Under the pieces are notes generated by a model. That model was not told where the DNA came from and searched no databases. It saw nothing but the letters and a program-made list of their open reading frames with translations. A stretch of 64,000 bases of DNA from Pseudomonadota bacterium (GTDB taxonomy: Bacteria; Pseudomonadota; Gammaproteobacteria; Burkholderiales; Methylophilaceae). Of this stretch, positions 1-9,221 are shown piece after piece. The translations under genes were made by a program, and so were the position numbers. Each line of letters opens with the position of its first letter. Within the stretch, counting starts at the first letter, position 1. The stretch spans positions 1 to 64,000 of the forward strand of contig JAGVMP010000018.1 of the NCBI GenBank assembly GCA_020053735.1, read 5' to 3'.

Positions 1-792
1 CCTCAATCAAATTCATACGCATGGTTGTATTGCAGTGCTGCTAAGGCAAATAAGCCTGTAGTGATATTTGAATATCAAGCTACAAGGTCTGGCAGTCATC
101 CTGTGAAATTTTTAACTGGAGATGATAACGATAGATTTAGAGGTTATTTATCAACGGATGGCTACTCTGGATATAACAATATAGCTGGAGTTACAAGGGT
201 TGGTTGTATGGCTCATGTAAGGCGAAAATTTGACGAAGCGATCAAAATATTGCCCGATGGAACAGAAAACTCTTATGCACATCAAGCAATGAAAATGATT
301 GGTAAGTTATACACAATTGAGCGAAAACTCAGTGACCACCCTCCAAAACATAAATATCATGTAAGGCAGGCTGAAAGCTTACCTATTTTGTCTGAATTAA
401 AATTATGGCTTGATAAATTGCATCTTGATGTGACACCCAAAAGCTTACTTGGCAAGGCGATAGGCTATGCACGAAGCCAATGGAGTTACGTATCAAGATA
501 TGTGGATGACGGCAGATTAGCTATCGATAATAATATTGCCGAACGAGAGATTAAGGCATTTGTAATCGGTCGGAAAAACTGGCTATTTGCTGATAGTACT
601 GATGGTGCAGAAGCTAATGCTGTAATGTACAGTTTGGTGCAAACTGCAGTAGCCAATGGTTTAGAGCCATATAAATATTTGCGCCATGTTTTTGAGCGGT
701 TGCCATATATGAAAAACTCTAAAGATGTTGAATCACTGTTACCGTGGAATGTGCAGTTTGAAGAGACTGACAGTCTGAAAATTGCAGCTTAA
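1..792 (+). CDS. IS66-family transposase, C-terminal part (5' end outside the window)
   Basis: The reading frame is already open at base 1, so this is the 3' part of a longer gene and the TTG at 25 is not its start. The protein carries the C-terminal features of IS66 TnpC transposases: a Y-Q-x-x-R-S-G-x-H-P stretch, the S-T-D-G-Y-S-G-Y motif with an acidic catalytic residue, G-C-M-A-H-V-R-R-K-F, and the D-N-N-I-A-E-R-E-I-K segment supplying the final Glu, followed by G-R-K-N-W-L-F-A. These elements excise and insert DNA by DDE chemistry. Whether the copy is intact cannot be judged because its left part is missing. No clear terminal inverted repeat was found in the 100 bp after the stop. Confidence 0.9.
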   Translation, partial: PQSNSYAWLYCSAAKANKPVVIFEYQATRSGSHPVKFLTGDDNDRFRGYLSTDGYSGYNNIAGVTRVGCMAHVRRKFDEAIKILPDGTENSYAHQAMKMIGKLYTIERKLSDHPPKHKYHVRQAESLPILSELKLWLDKLHLDVTPKSLLGKAIGYARSQWSYVSRYVDDGRLAIDNNIAEREIKAFVIGRKNWLFADSTDGAEANAVMYSLVQTAVANGLEPYKYLRHVFERLPYMKNSKDVESLLPWNVQFEETDSLKIAA

Positions 793-891
793 ACTGTCCT
801 GGCGGTTTGCCTTTTACAAACCACGGGAACATATCTGCGGCATTAATAATGGTTCAAATCAAATACTCACTTCATGCAAAAGCAGTGAGTT

Positions 892-1086
892 CTATTTGCT
901 TGATTGATCTAATTTTCTTGATTGTCTCATAGCGAACTTAGCTGCTATTCTGAACTGTGATTCTTCGTGAAGCTTAGCAGCTTCTTCAGGTGGGAAACCC
1001 AGATCAAGATATATATTGTCGCCCGGTTTTGTGATGTGCGAAGAGCCATGAAACTGCGAATCTATTTTTGGCAACTCATTTTTCAA
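892..1086 (-). pseudogene. Truncated HigA/HTH_37-like antitoxin remnant
   Basis: A 64-aa frame opening with TTG. Residues 20-45 (D-N-I-Y-L-D-L-G-F-P-P-E-E-A-A-K-L) match the N-terminal signature of XRE-type antitoxins of the HigA2/HTH_37 kind, normally written N-V-F-x-D-L-G-F-x-x-x-E-A. Full-length relatives are about 90-110 aa and continue into a helix-turn-helix, which is absent here because the frame stops soon after the signature. No toxin gene is next to it. It starts 40 bp beyond the attC-like repeat at 1126-1175, in the orientation expected for the first gene of an integron cassette. I read it as a broken or orphan antitoxin; the family call is moderately secure, function is doubtful. 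Confidence 0.55.
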
Positions 1087-1125
1087 TTTGCTTATGATCT
1101 AAACCTCAAAAAGAAAAGGCCACAA

Positions 1126-1175
1126 ACTCTACACGGCATTTGCCGACTCTGAAGACCGGTTGCGGGACGTAAAGT
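1126..1175 (-). repeat. attC-like structured repeat, copy 1
   Basis: Read on the minus strand this 50-bp site starts with ACTTTAC and ends with GTAGAGT, which pair except at one position, and they match loosely the integron R-box pattern RYYYAAC / GTTRRRY with one change. The core CGTCCCGCAACCG ... AGAGTCGGCAAATGCC is shared with the copies at 10457-10506 and 36848-36897. Inside the core GCA-CCG can pair with CGG-TGC around a loop. It lies about 70 bp downstream of jetD. An integron recombination site is my best reading; another structured mobile repeat is possible. Confidence 0.5.
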
Positions 1176-1242
1176 TTATGACGAATTGATTATATCAATT
1201 TATATACATCATTAAAATCAGATTTTACTGACTCAAATTTAG

Positions 1243-2346
1243 TTACAAAACACCACCTGCAAACTCTTCGATCAAATCCGGACCCACGAATTCTTGATCT
1301 ATACCTCGTGTAGATACTAAATCCAGCAATTTATTTATCTCAGGTTCAGTAGATTTATAGGAGTTTAGTAAACCACTCTGACCATTTTTCTTTGTTAATG
1401 CGATATAAGGGTGTGAGTAATAAGCACTCCCTAAAGCATCTATCATTGGCCTATAGAGGGCACTTAACTTTAAGTTAGGTATTCTGGCTTTTAATCTAAG
1501 GTAAATTTGTATTCCTGCTGTGTCTAAGTCGCCCCAAAAAGTAATATTTTGATGGGATAACAACACTTTGGCAGAGATAGGTGCGCAATCCTCTCTAGTA
1601 AGTGTTATCGCTTGCGAAAATCCAGATTCAACAATGCTTGCCAACTGATTACCATGCTCACTGTTACCATTACTCAATCCAAAGCCGAATGTGGATATAA
1701 ATGCACAGTATGCTGCTGCTTTTGTTTTAATGGCAAGCTCAAATGAACTTGGGTTTTCAATTAGCACTACGTTTTGAGGGGTGGATGAACCACCTACGAC
1801 TACGTACAACAGTTGTTTAGTAAAGTTGCTTAAATTAACTCCGAAGTTGGTCAGACTTTTTGCAGGTAATTCACTTAGTATCTTTGATGACCCCAATAGA
1901 TACTGTGCACTGACTAGATACAGAGGCTGACCAATATGCTTTAACTGGTTGTCTTTTAAAGTTCTAAGGCCGTTCGCAAGATTTCTCAAATCCGTGTTAG
2001 AAAGACCATCAAGCTTTTTATAGCATGGGGTTAATGTAGCAATATTTTCAGCATTAAAGCCTTCTGATGTTAGTGCGGATTGCCATGCTTCGCATACAGG
2101 ATCGATTTCTTTTTGTGGGATATCTCCGATAATCTTAATTTGTCCTAATGGAGAGCCATTCGCTGAAACACCAGTGAGCCATCTTGTCTTCATTAAACGG
2201 GCAAGTGCCTGCTGTATTGATAACCTGTCAATACCCGTTTGAATGGAAATTCTGTTAACTAATGCAGCAGCTTGAAGGTAATTTTTACCCTCCATCTCAG
2301 TAATCACCGACCTCTTAACTACTTCCACCAATTCGTCAAAACTCAA
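1243..2346 (-). CDS. jetD: Wadjet JetD-like Toprim nuclease subunit
   Basis: A 367-aa protein, last gene of the Wadjet-like operon; its ATG overlaps the jetC stop by 4 bp (ATGA), indicating translational coupling. The C-terminal half has the Toprim features of JetD: V-V-L-I-E-N (Glu197) and F-W-G-D-L-D-T-A-G (residues 270-278, the D-x-D metal site), followed by the long helix typical of the DUF2220 family. The N-terminal half is helical and winged-helix-like, as in DUF3322. In characterised Wadjet systems JetD cleaves circular plasmid DNA after the JetABC SMC complex has extruded it. The Toprim acidic residues are present, so the subunit should be active. Family assignment is firm, specificity is inferred. 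Confidence 0.85.
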   Translation of the reverse strand: MSFDELVEVVKRSVITEMEGKNYLQAAALVNRISIQTGIDRLSIQQALARLMKTRWLTGVSANGSPLGQIKIIGDIPQKEIDPVCEAWQSALTSEGFNAENIATLTPCYKKLDGLSNTDLRNLANGLRTLKDNQLKHIGQPLYLVSAQYLLGSSKILSELPAKSLTNFGVNLSNFTKQLLYVVVGGSSTPQNVVLIENPSSFELAIKTKAAAYCAFISTFGFGLSNGNSEHGNQLASIVESGFSQAITLTREDCAPISAKVLLSHQNITFWGDLDTAGIQIYLRLKARIPNLKLSALYRPMIDALGSAYYSHPYIALTKKNGQSGLLNSYKSTEPEINKLLDLVSTRGIDQEFVGPDLIEEFAGGVL

Positions 2347-5300
2347 TTAGCGACTCCTTGATACATCTCTTTTGGCATCTTTGTAATATTTAGTGTCGCC
2401 ATAGTACCCAACTCCTGAGTGCTGCCCTTGTAAGCATTGCTAGCAATCTCGTCTTTATTTACAACATACATTAAACGACCATCTATGGACCTTGCTTCGA
2501 TTAGCGTAGGGAAGTAGGTATAGTTGTTTTTATAATCCCTGTCATGAACTGTAATGATCAGTTGGAATGCGCCGTATTTGTCAGAAACACCTTCAAGCGC
2601 ATCTTTAATCAAGTCTTCATCGGACAAACTGGAAAATGCGCCATCAATGATGGTGAATTGAGTTTTTGTTGCACGAGCTCTTCTCAATTTTGCCCGCTCC
2701 GTACCATAACTAAGGATTTCTCTATCAGTGATATAAGCAGACATCTTGACTAGCCAGAGAAGTGTCATTGCTACGCCTTGACCAGTACTAACCATTTTCT
2801 TTTGAAGTTCGATTGGCTTGTGGCTAATAGATGGCATGCACATTTTAATACTAGGATTGAGAATGATTTTTTGATAAAAAGTATCGCGAACTTTGGTTAA
2901 TAAGCTATCCTTCCTGCGCTTCTTCTCTGCTTTTGTCTCACTTTTAAAATTCTCTTGTATTGAATGCTCAACGGACTCATGCTGTCTTATCAGCTCAACA
3001 ACCTCATTCAACGTATTTTCAATATCATCAATGCTTGCGAGCGTTGCCTCAATATCAAATCCCGCCTTTAGTATCTTGTGAGTGTCACCCGCTCTTACCG
3101 GCGAAAATGCTGATTTCAATGCCTTGAGGTTATCTTCAATCTGCCTAGTAAAGGTCGCAAGCCACTCACCTATGCCATCCCATTCTGATTGAATATGCTG
3201 TTGGGCTTGCTCGTTTGCTGCCTTATTTTTTTCAAAATTGATACTTGTAACTTCATAAACGCGCCGCAGTTTAGATGGCTCATCCTTCGATTCACGTAAA
3301 CTTATTTTGGCATGTTCAGGAAGGTCCAAATCCTTCCCACCTAAGATGGAATCAATATAAAGAGAGTAGAGTTTGCTTGCCGAATCATAATTTGTTTTGG
3401 CATCTTTCATCTCTTGTCTAAGAGATTGATTATCCATTTCATATTCATCAGAAGCCATAACAAGTAATTGCTTTAATTGTTCTTCAATATCTGTAATCTC
3501 AAGCAATTCCGCGCCGGAATCGGAAAGAGGGTGAGGCAATATTGTTGATGACACCTCGTGCACAAATCCGTCACTATTTAGTTCGCGCATAAATTCTTTA
3601 TACTTAACGATTAAACCTCTTATGAAGCCATCAATTGCGTAAGTATTTTTTAGCAGATCGTCATTAACTTTCCGCAGGTCTTCAATAGCTTGATTTGTTG
3701 ATGGCAGGAGTTTGTCTTGAATATGCTGAATTTCACCTGATAAATGCGTAAGTCTGTCTTCAATAGTTTTGGATTGTTCGCTTCCTGTGAGCGCCTGAGC
3801 AGCCAAATCAAATTCAAATCGAGACTTCTTATCAAGTACCAATTGTTTTTCGCTGAGTTTTTTCTCAATCTGCTCAGCATTATTCATTAGCTCAAGATTA
3901 GTAGCTTCATCTATAAAGGATTGTATTTCTTCTAGCCTATCGATTGCTCTAGATTTATCAACTGCACCAGACCAGATGGCATCTAGTTCGCGTTGCTTGC
4001 CCTCTAAGGCTTCAACCCTGTTATCTAACTCATTCAACATGGCTAAAAGCTGTGATGATCTTTCTGATAGGAGGTTAACTTTTTCTAGCAGGCATTCTTC
4101 ATCTAAATTTGCAAATTTCGCAAGGTGGGAGATTTTAGCCCTAATGGCTTCCAACGCCTGGCTAGATGCACGTTTTTCCAAGTCTATCAGTTTGATTTCT
4201 ATTTCACTTAATGATGCCATAGAAACATTAAACTTAGTTTCGACATCTCTTTTAATTGCATCAACGGCAAACTGGGCAACCGTTGCTTCCCCGGCATTAG
4301 GGTTGTACTGTTTCTTTTCCTGTTCTTTTAACGCGATGGTTTTTTCTAAATCAGCAATGTCTTGATCGAGTAATGCCTTTTCCTGCTCTACAAGGCTTGG
4401 GTTCAGCAAACAATCTACAGGTCTAGTTCTAACCCCCACCAACCATGTGTTAGCAACAAGATCATGCACTTTGATTAAATCTGAGGTAAAGAAGTCTCTC
4501 AGCTCATCAAAAACAAAAACTGGCGACTCAATATCTTTTTCAAAAAATATCTTGGCCACTTTTGCTGCAGCCTCAACTGTTTCAAATACAGGACTATGTA
4601 AGAGAGATGAAAACAAAGTTAAAGCTTTAGTCTTCTGTGCTAAGTTGAGATCCATTCTGCTAATGGCTGCATGGACTGGTTCCGCGTTATTGCCGGCAAT
4701 GAACATAGCCTCACGTGCCACCTTACTTGGAGCAACAAAATCTTTGTTTAACGACTCTCTTTTTGCTTTTTTATCGAGTAATGCCTGCCGTTGTGTGTTG
4801 ATTTCCCGTTCAATCTCATTCCAGCGCGTCAAACGGTTCTCCAGCCACTTAGCAGGATCAGTATCAGGATGGTTTTGCCTGAATGACTTTAAATGTTCCA
4901 TCATCGGCTTGAGCTCTGACAATTCAGAGCTTTTGTCCAATTTATCTTTTCTTGCGCTTCTTATATCCGCAACCACCTGTTGCTCAAGGCCATCTGGTGA
5001 TACATCACCAAATATCTGATCAAACAAAACTACCAAGGGCTTTAATTTTATGTACTCCTCATGGTCAGACTTTGATTTGATGTAGTCTGAGTTTGCTTGC
5101 TTTGATGCATTCTCTATATCGGGTCGTTTTTTTCTCTCTTGCTCGATTGAATCAGCGTTGTGTTCTTTATCAGATTGAGATTTACTCACCTGTGCTCTTA
5201 GAGCTGATGCGACTTGTTTTGGCTGAGTGTCCTTACCATACTGCCCGATAAACTTGTTGTACCCTTCGTAATCACGCTTTAAAGATGCAACCTTTGTACG

Positions 5301-6941
5301 ATGAGTAGTTAACTCATGATGCGCAGCCTCACATTGCAAATTTACTGCTTGGCCGGTTTCAATCAAATTTTCTAATTCGTTTGTAGTAAAATGATTGCTG
5401 TCCTGGATTTTTCGATACTCAGCTTGAGCCTGGCTGATTTTTTGTTGTTTACCAAGCAGCTCAATCTTTTCTTGGCTGTGAGACTGAACTTTTGATGATA
5501 AATCGGACTGTGTTGCGACTTTTTCCTTCAACTCTTGCTCTTTTTTACTTAAAAGAATACGAGCAGGGTTGGTGTCCCCATAATTCTCTAGCCAATCAAA
5601 ACATTCATGCACGACATCAATCGCTTTGCTTTGACTCCATTCATTTGTGAAGTTTGTTGTAATTTCAAGAACTGCGATTGCAGATTCGCGATTATAGAGT
5701 TGTCCAGATGGGCCTCTCTTTTTCTCTGAAAAATAACTATGACATGTGAAATCAATGAGTTGCGATTTTTGTAATTGTATAAGTTCAATTCTTTTTCTAT
5801 CAATCGCTCGCCTATTTACTGCACTCACAGGTTCATTGGTGAACTCAGCCATCACACTATCAGGGATAAACCATTCGCCATTTTGTAGAACCATCATTTT
5901 AGCGAGTGGGCTGATTGTTTCCGGAGGTAGTTTGGGTATACCAGGTATTGGATTTTGTTCAACGACAGATTTAATTGCTGCCATCTCAGTCACATAATCC
6001 GAGGCAAGTCCAGTATACTTGCTTTTCGCATCACTTAACTTTTGTCCATATTCAAGTGATTCTCCCAATTTAATAAGCGTGTTTTCAGTTTTTTGAAGGG
6101 TGTGTTTAATAGCGTCTGATTTTCTTTTCACAGACAGTAGTTGGCTTACCTTATTCAGGATGGTGTGCTCGATGGCCACTTCGTCTGTCTCCCCTTGATC
6201 ACCCATGACATTCACAAGCAACTCTGGGGCCAGAACTTTGTAAAAAACCTTGGCAGAATAATTCTTAGTCAGGAAGTTTGCCCCTCTTTCGTCAGTTACC
6301 TCAAAATAGGATGCACCACCTTCCCCACCATTTGCTGCTTGATAATTCAACTGCTGAATCAAGCTAGGCATATCAAATATGTCCGAGATATAACGCCTCC
6401 ATTCACCAATTGTTCCCTCACTCTTATTGCTAGGGCTTGGGAAAAGGCGTGTACACACTGAAAGCTGTTTCAGAAAAACATCGTCTCGAACTAAAACTTT
6501 ACTGTTACCCTGATAGCGACCTATCGGGCAATCTTCAAAGGTCCCCTTATAGCTATACAAATGCACATCTTCGTTTTCGCCGGCGTTGCCATATAAACCA
6601 AATACCATTGGTTCACCTGGCAAATCTCCTCCACCTCTTGAAACTAGGTCATTTACAGGCCCTTCCATGTTGATCTTCACCTGAATACGAGCGTGGGAAT
6701 ATAAGCCTGTTGATCGAGGGGCATAGTGTGTTGTCCGCAATTCTTTCAGCATGCTTCTTTGACCTACTAGCATTGCTAGAATAGTCTTCATGATTGTGCT
6801 CTTACCACACCCATTAGGAATATTAATGGCAGAGTTCATCCCATGAAGCTCAAAGATCTCATACGGCCAGCTAGGTTTCCATGGATCCTCTCTTCGTAAG
6901 TTGAGAATGTTTGAGACTTCAATGCGTTGGATTATTGGCAT
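2343..6941 (-). CDS. jetC: Wadjet JetC-like SMC/MukB-type ATPase
   Basis: A 1532-aa SMC-like motor. The N-terminal head has a Walker A loop P-N-G-C-G-K-S-T at residues 42-49. The middle is long, charged and heptad-like, consistent with two coiled-coil arms and a hinge. The C-terminal head has an ABC signature-like M-V-S-T-G-Q-G and a Walker B-like F-T-I-I-D-G-A-F-S-S-L-S. The residue after the Walker B Asp, usually the catalytic Glu, is Gly here (see findings). In Wadjet systems this ATPase forms a dimer with JetA kleisin and JetB and extrudes plasmid loops for JetD. It starts 2 bp after jetB stops. The length is nearer MukB than the shorter type I JetC, so the Wadjet subtype is uncertain. 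Confidence 0.85.
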   Translation of the reverse strand: MPIIQRIEVSNILNLRREDPWKPSWPYEIFELHGMNSAINIPNGCGKSTIMKTILAMLVGQRSMLKELRTTHYAPRSTGLYSHARIQVKINMEGPVNDLVSRGGGDLPGEPMVFGLYGNAGENEDVHLYSYKGTFEDCPIGRYQGNSKVLVRDDVFLKQLSVCTRLFPSPSNKSEGTIGEWRRYISDIFDMPSLIQQLNYQAANGGEGGASYFEVTDERGANFLTKNYSAKVFYKVLAPELLVNVMGDQGETDEVAIEHTILNKVSQLLSVKRKSDAIKHTLQKTENTLIKLGESLEYGQKLSDAKSKYTGLASDYVTEMAAIKSVVEQNPIPGIPKLPPETISPLAKMMVLQNGEWFIPDSVMAEFTNEPVSAVNRRAIDRKRIELIQLQKSQLIDFTCHSYFSEKKRGPSGQLYNRESAIAVLEITTNFTNEWSQSKAIDVVHECFDWLENYGDTNPARILLSKKEQELKEKVATQSDLSSKVQSHSQEKIELLGKQQKISQAQAEYRKIQDSNHFTTNELENLIETGQAVNLQCEAAHHELTTHRTKVASLKRDYEGYNKFIGQYGKDTQPKQVASALRAQVSKSQSDKEHNADSIEQERKKRPDIENASKQANSDYIKSKSDHEEYIKLKPLVVLFDQIFGDVSPDGLEQQVVADIRSARKDKLDKSSELSELKPMMEHLKSFRQNHPDTDPAKWLENRLTRWNEIEREINTQRQALLDKKAKRESLNKDFVAPSKVAREAMFIAGNNAEPVHAAISRMDLNLAQKTKALTLFSSLLHSPVFETVEAAAKVAKIFFEKDIESPVFVFDELRDFFTSDLIKVHDLVANTWLVGVRTRPVDCLLNPSLVEQEKALLDQDIADLEKTIALKEQEKKQYNPNAGEATVAQFAVDAIKRDVETKFNVSMASLSEIEIKLIDLEKRASSQALEAIRAKISHLAKFANLDEECLLEKVNLLSERSSQLLAMLNELDNRVEALEGKQRELDAIWSGAVDKSRAIDRLEEIQSFIDEATNLELMNNAEQIEKKLSEKQLVLDKKSRFEFDLAAQALTGSEQSKTIEDRLTHLSGEIQHIQDKLLPSTNQAIEDLRKVNDDLLKNTYAIDGFIRGLIVKYKEFMRELNSDGFVHEVSSTILPHPLSDSGAELLEITDIEEQLKQLLVMASDEYEMDNQSLRQEMKDAKTNYDSASKLYSLYIDSILGGKDLDLPEHAKISLRESKDEPSKLRRVYEVTSINFEKNKAANEQAQQHIQSEWDGIGEWLATFTRQIEDNLKALKSAFSPVRAGDTHKILKAGFDIEATLASIDDIENTLNEVVELIRQHESVEHSIQENFKSETKAEKKRRKDSLLTKVRDTFYQKIILNPSIKMCMPSISHKPIELQKKMVSTGQGVAMTLLWLVKMSAYITDREILSYGTERAKLRRARATKTQFTIIDGAFSSLSDEDLIKDALEGVSDKYGAFQLIITVHDRDYKNNYTYFPTLIEARSIDGRLMYVVNKDEIASNAYKGSTQELGTMATLNITKMPKEMYQGVAN

Positions 6942-6943
6942 TT

Positions 6944-7744
6944 CTATACCTCATCTTTCATGCTGGATGCTTCACCTAAAAGTAACTCAGTAGTTTTAAT
7001 GTCAATGTTGAATTCAGATGAGGGTGGCATTAAGTAAGTCAGTTCATGCTCAGCAATGATTGACATATCCACAGCGGCAACGAGTGTTTGCCTAAACTCT
7101 AAAGGAGTTCCCGCATTTTCTATCATTCCTCCTATTTGCATGACTCTCAGAAACCGTGACACATAACCTTCAATATTGCTTTTACTTTCCCATATCACAT
7201 CCCAAACGTAGCCTTTCTCACCTTCTGGTCTACCTTTATTCCCGAGCCGCTCAATCCCCTTATTGACTTCATCAATGAGGAGTTTTTCCGTAACAAGCGC
7301 ATCTCTGTAAGATCCAATATCATATGGCAAGCGATCGATACGCTGATAGAAAAACCACTGTAGCGTTAGCCACAATCGTGCTGTCCAGATTGCCCGCTCA
7401 GTCTTGGTCGCACCACTTCTGCCATCTTTCATTTGCTCGAGAAACCAGCTCTTAGAAATATATGAAGAAATATCCTCATTCCGTTTACGCACGAGAACGT
7501 ATATTAAGTTTGGCCTACCTTGTTTCGGAGGCAAGCCAATTTCAAAAGCATCTCTGATATACAGTGACAACCCCTGCACATTAAGAAACTCTTCAAAGTC
7601 GTCTAGGTCTTGATTGTTGCAACCAGCTAAAACTCTTGCCATTTCAAGCTCGTTCTCTCTAAGTGGCCTGTCCATCGGATTTCCTAGTATCTCGCGGTGC
7701 TTTAAGAGCATCGCAAATACTTGCCCCATTTCATTTGGTGTCAT
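6944..7744 (-). CDS. jetB: Wadjet JetB-like (MukE/kite-type) subunit
   Basis: About 266 aa, between the jetA-like and jetC genes, where Wadjet and MukBEF-type operons encode the winged-helix kite subunit that bridges kleisin and SMC head. The sequence is mixed alpha/beta without membrane segments; I assign it from position and size rather than a diagnostic motif. A TTG lies 12 bases upstream in frame (7756), but the internal ATG at 7742-7744 has a GAGG 7 bp ahead of it and is the better start. The gene overlaps the end of jetA by 14 bp and stops 2 bp before jetC, so the three are expressed together. Confidence 0.7.
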   Translation of the reverse strand: MTPNEMGQVFAMLLKHREILGNPMDRPLRENELEMARVLAGCNNQDLDDFEEFLNVQGLSLYIRDAFEIGLPPKQGRPNLIYVLVRKRNEDISSYISKSWFLEQMKDGRSGATKTERAIWTARLWLTLQWFFYQRIDRLPYDIGSYRDALVTEKLLIDEVNKGIERLGNKGRPEGEKGYVWDVIWESKSNIEGYVSRFLRVMQIGGMIENAGTPLEFRQTLVAAVDMSIIAEHELTYLMPPSSEFNIDIKTTELLLGEASSMKDEV

Positions 7745-9128
7745 TTTTATCCTCAATAAACATAATAGGGTCAGAGCAAATCAACACAGACTCTCCATGA
7801 ACAATTACGGTTGTTTCGTTGTTAATCCCTACGGCGATGTTTTCATTATCATTATCATTATCAGCGTCTAGTAAACTAGGTGTCGCATATACACCAAAGA
7901 AATCTACAGCAGATTCATTTTCATCAAGCGCCAAGTCTGAGAGTTGCAAAACTTCACTGAATAACATTGGGCCTTCTTTGAGCCTTGTTAATAGAATGGC
8001 TCTGTTCTTTTCTAAAAAGCTCGTGAATGTAGATTTTTTAGATTTCTCTATAGGGTCTATTGTGAATTCAGTCGATATATCTACCAGTGGGGATTCGAGT
8101 CTGAAGCTAACTTCACCAATAAGCATGGAGGGCTCGAAAAAGCCTATTTCGGATTTAAAGGGAAGCATATTTGATAGAATTGCATCCTGTATTTCATCAA
8201 GACTCGTAGGTGGCTCAAGTACGAGATAGTCAGAGATTTCAAGGAATTTAATACGCTCAGCTCCCTGAGTTCTAACGTCCTGACCCTTGCTTAGAAACTT
8301 CAAAAAATTACGAGATACCGACTCAACATTTGATTGAACGTAATGAAGGTCAGAGCGTAAATTACTAAGCTCAAACGGGGGTTTATCTTTTTCAGAAAGT
8401 GAGTTAAATGCTAATTTTGTTCTTTCGTCATAAATAAGAGTAATTGCTTTTTTGATAGTCTCAATGGCAGATAATAGTGATTGTGAGATATTCTGACCTT
8501 CTGCGATCAGCATTTCACGTAAATCTGATACAGACGGGTGCTCAAGCAATACTGATATTTTTTTGTTTTTTGTTGCCAAATCTAGCGTCATTTCGCGGCA
8601 GAACTTAGGTATATCTTTGAACTGGCCACGCTCAATCGCTTTTACAAGCTTTTCTGCATCCAGATCGCTATAAAGCCAACTGTCTTTCAAAGATGAAACA
8701 CGAAGCAAGAGGCGACCGTTTTCTGATAGCTGAACTTGTTGAAACCCCTCTGCTACATTCAATAAAGGAGTGCTATCCCATGTTCTAGCCACATCAAAGT
8801 CACCAGTCTCATTTTGGATCGAGTATTGAATTTCACGACCAGTACTTAAGGTGTCAATGCAATATTGAATCTCTTCATTTGTAGCAAGCTGTAATCGCTC
8901 TCTGACATTAGCATAGACATTACCAATAGGGGTCATGCCAAGCCCACGCTCTAGTTCTATGGCATGCAAACACTCCATTACCATTAATGCAATTGACAAT
9001 AAGTACCCAGCATTATCTGGAATTACAGGAACATAGACGCCACTGCCTCGCCTGCTCTGATGTAAATCTATCAGGCGTGAAACCGAAGCAATTAGTCTTA
9101 TGTTATCGGGTATTTGATTTGTACTCAT
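7731..9128 (-). CDS. jetA: Wadjet JetA-like (kleisin) subunit
   Basis: First gene of the operon, about 465 aa. The N-terminal third looks globular and winged-helix-like, the middle (about residues 185-300) is helical and charged, and the C-terminal part is again globular with a final acidic linker rich in Asp-Asn; this layout fits MukF/MksF/JetA kleisins. No catalytic motif is expected or seen. The call rests mainly on position ahead of jetB-jetC-jetD. A TTG start exists at 9146 but the ATG at 9126-9128 is preferred. Transcription should start in the 9129-9221 gap shared with the WYL regulator and be controlled at the inverted repeat 9174-9208. Confidence 0.7.
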   Translation of the reverse strand: MSTNQIPDNIRLIASVSRLIDLHQSRRGSGVYVPVIPDNAGYLLSIALMVMECLHAIELERGLGMTPIGNVYANVRERLQLATNEEIQYCIDTLSTGREIQYSIQNETGDFDVARTWDSTPLLNVAEGFQQVQLSENGRLLLRVSSLKDSWLYSDLDAEKLVKAIERGQFKDIPKFCREMTLDLATKNKKISVLLEHPSVSDLREMLIAEGQNISQSLLSAIETIKKAITLIYDERTKLAFNSLSEKDKPPFELSNLRSDLHYVQSNVESVSRNFLKFLSKGQDVRTQGAERIKFLEISDYLVLEPPTSLDEIQDAILSNMLPFKSEIGFFEPSMLIGEVSFRLESPLVDISTEFTIDPIEKSKKSTFTSFLEKNRAILLTRLKEGPMLFSEVLQLSDLALDENESAVDFFGVYATPSLLDADNDNDNENIAVGINNETTVIVHGESVLICSDPIMFIEDKNDTK

Positions 9129-9173
9129 TTTTTGATTCACAACCAAAATAGCTGGTCTTTTATCGCCACAAAT

Positions 9174-9208
9174 GTTATCATATATTATAATTTATCATAG
9201 TTGATAAC
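9174..9208. promoter_or_regulatory. Divergent promoter and operator for Wadjet operon and WYL regulator
   Basis: Perfect 7-bp arms GTTATCA (9174-9180) and TGATAAC (9202-9208) enclose an AT-rich centre. TATAAT occurs at 9186-9191 on the plus strand and again at 9184-9189 on the minus strand, so the palindrome covers the presumed -10 regions of both divergent genes. BrxR/CapW-type WYL proteins are known to bind inverted repeats in the promoters of the defence operons they control. A repressor role here is inferred. Confidence 0.6.
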
Positions 9209-9221
9209 AAAGTCAATAGAT

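Noticed and set aside
3976-5019. Long plus-strand frames opposite jetC (129 and 190 aa)
   Set aside because: They are antisense shadows of the SMC coding sequence, rich in Ser and Leu with no domain or ribosome site.
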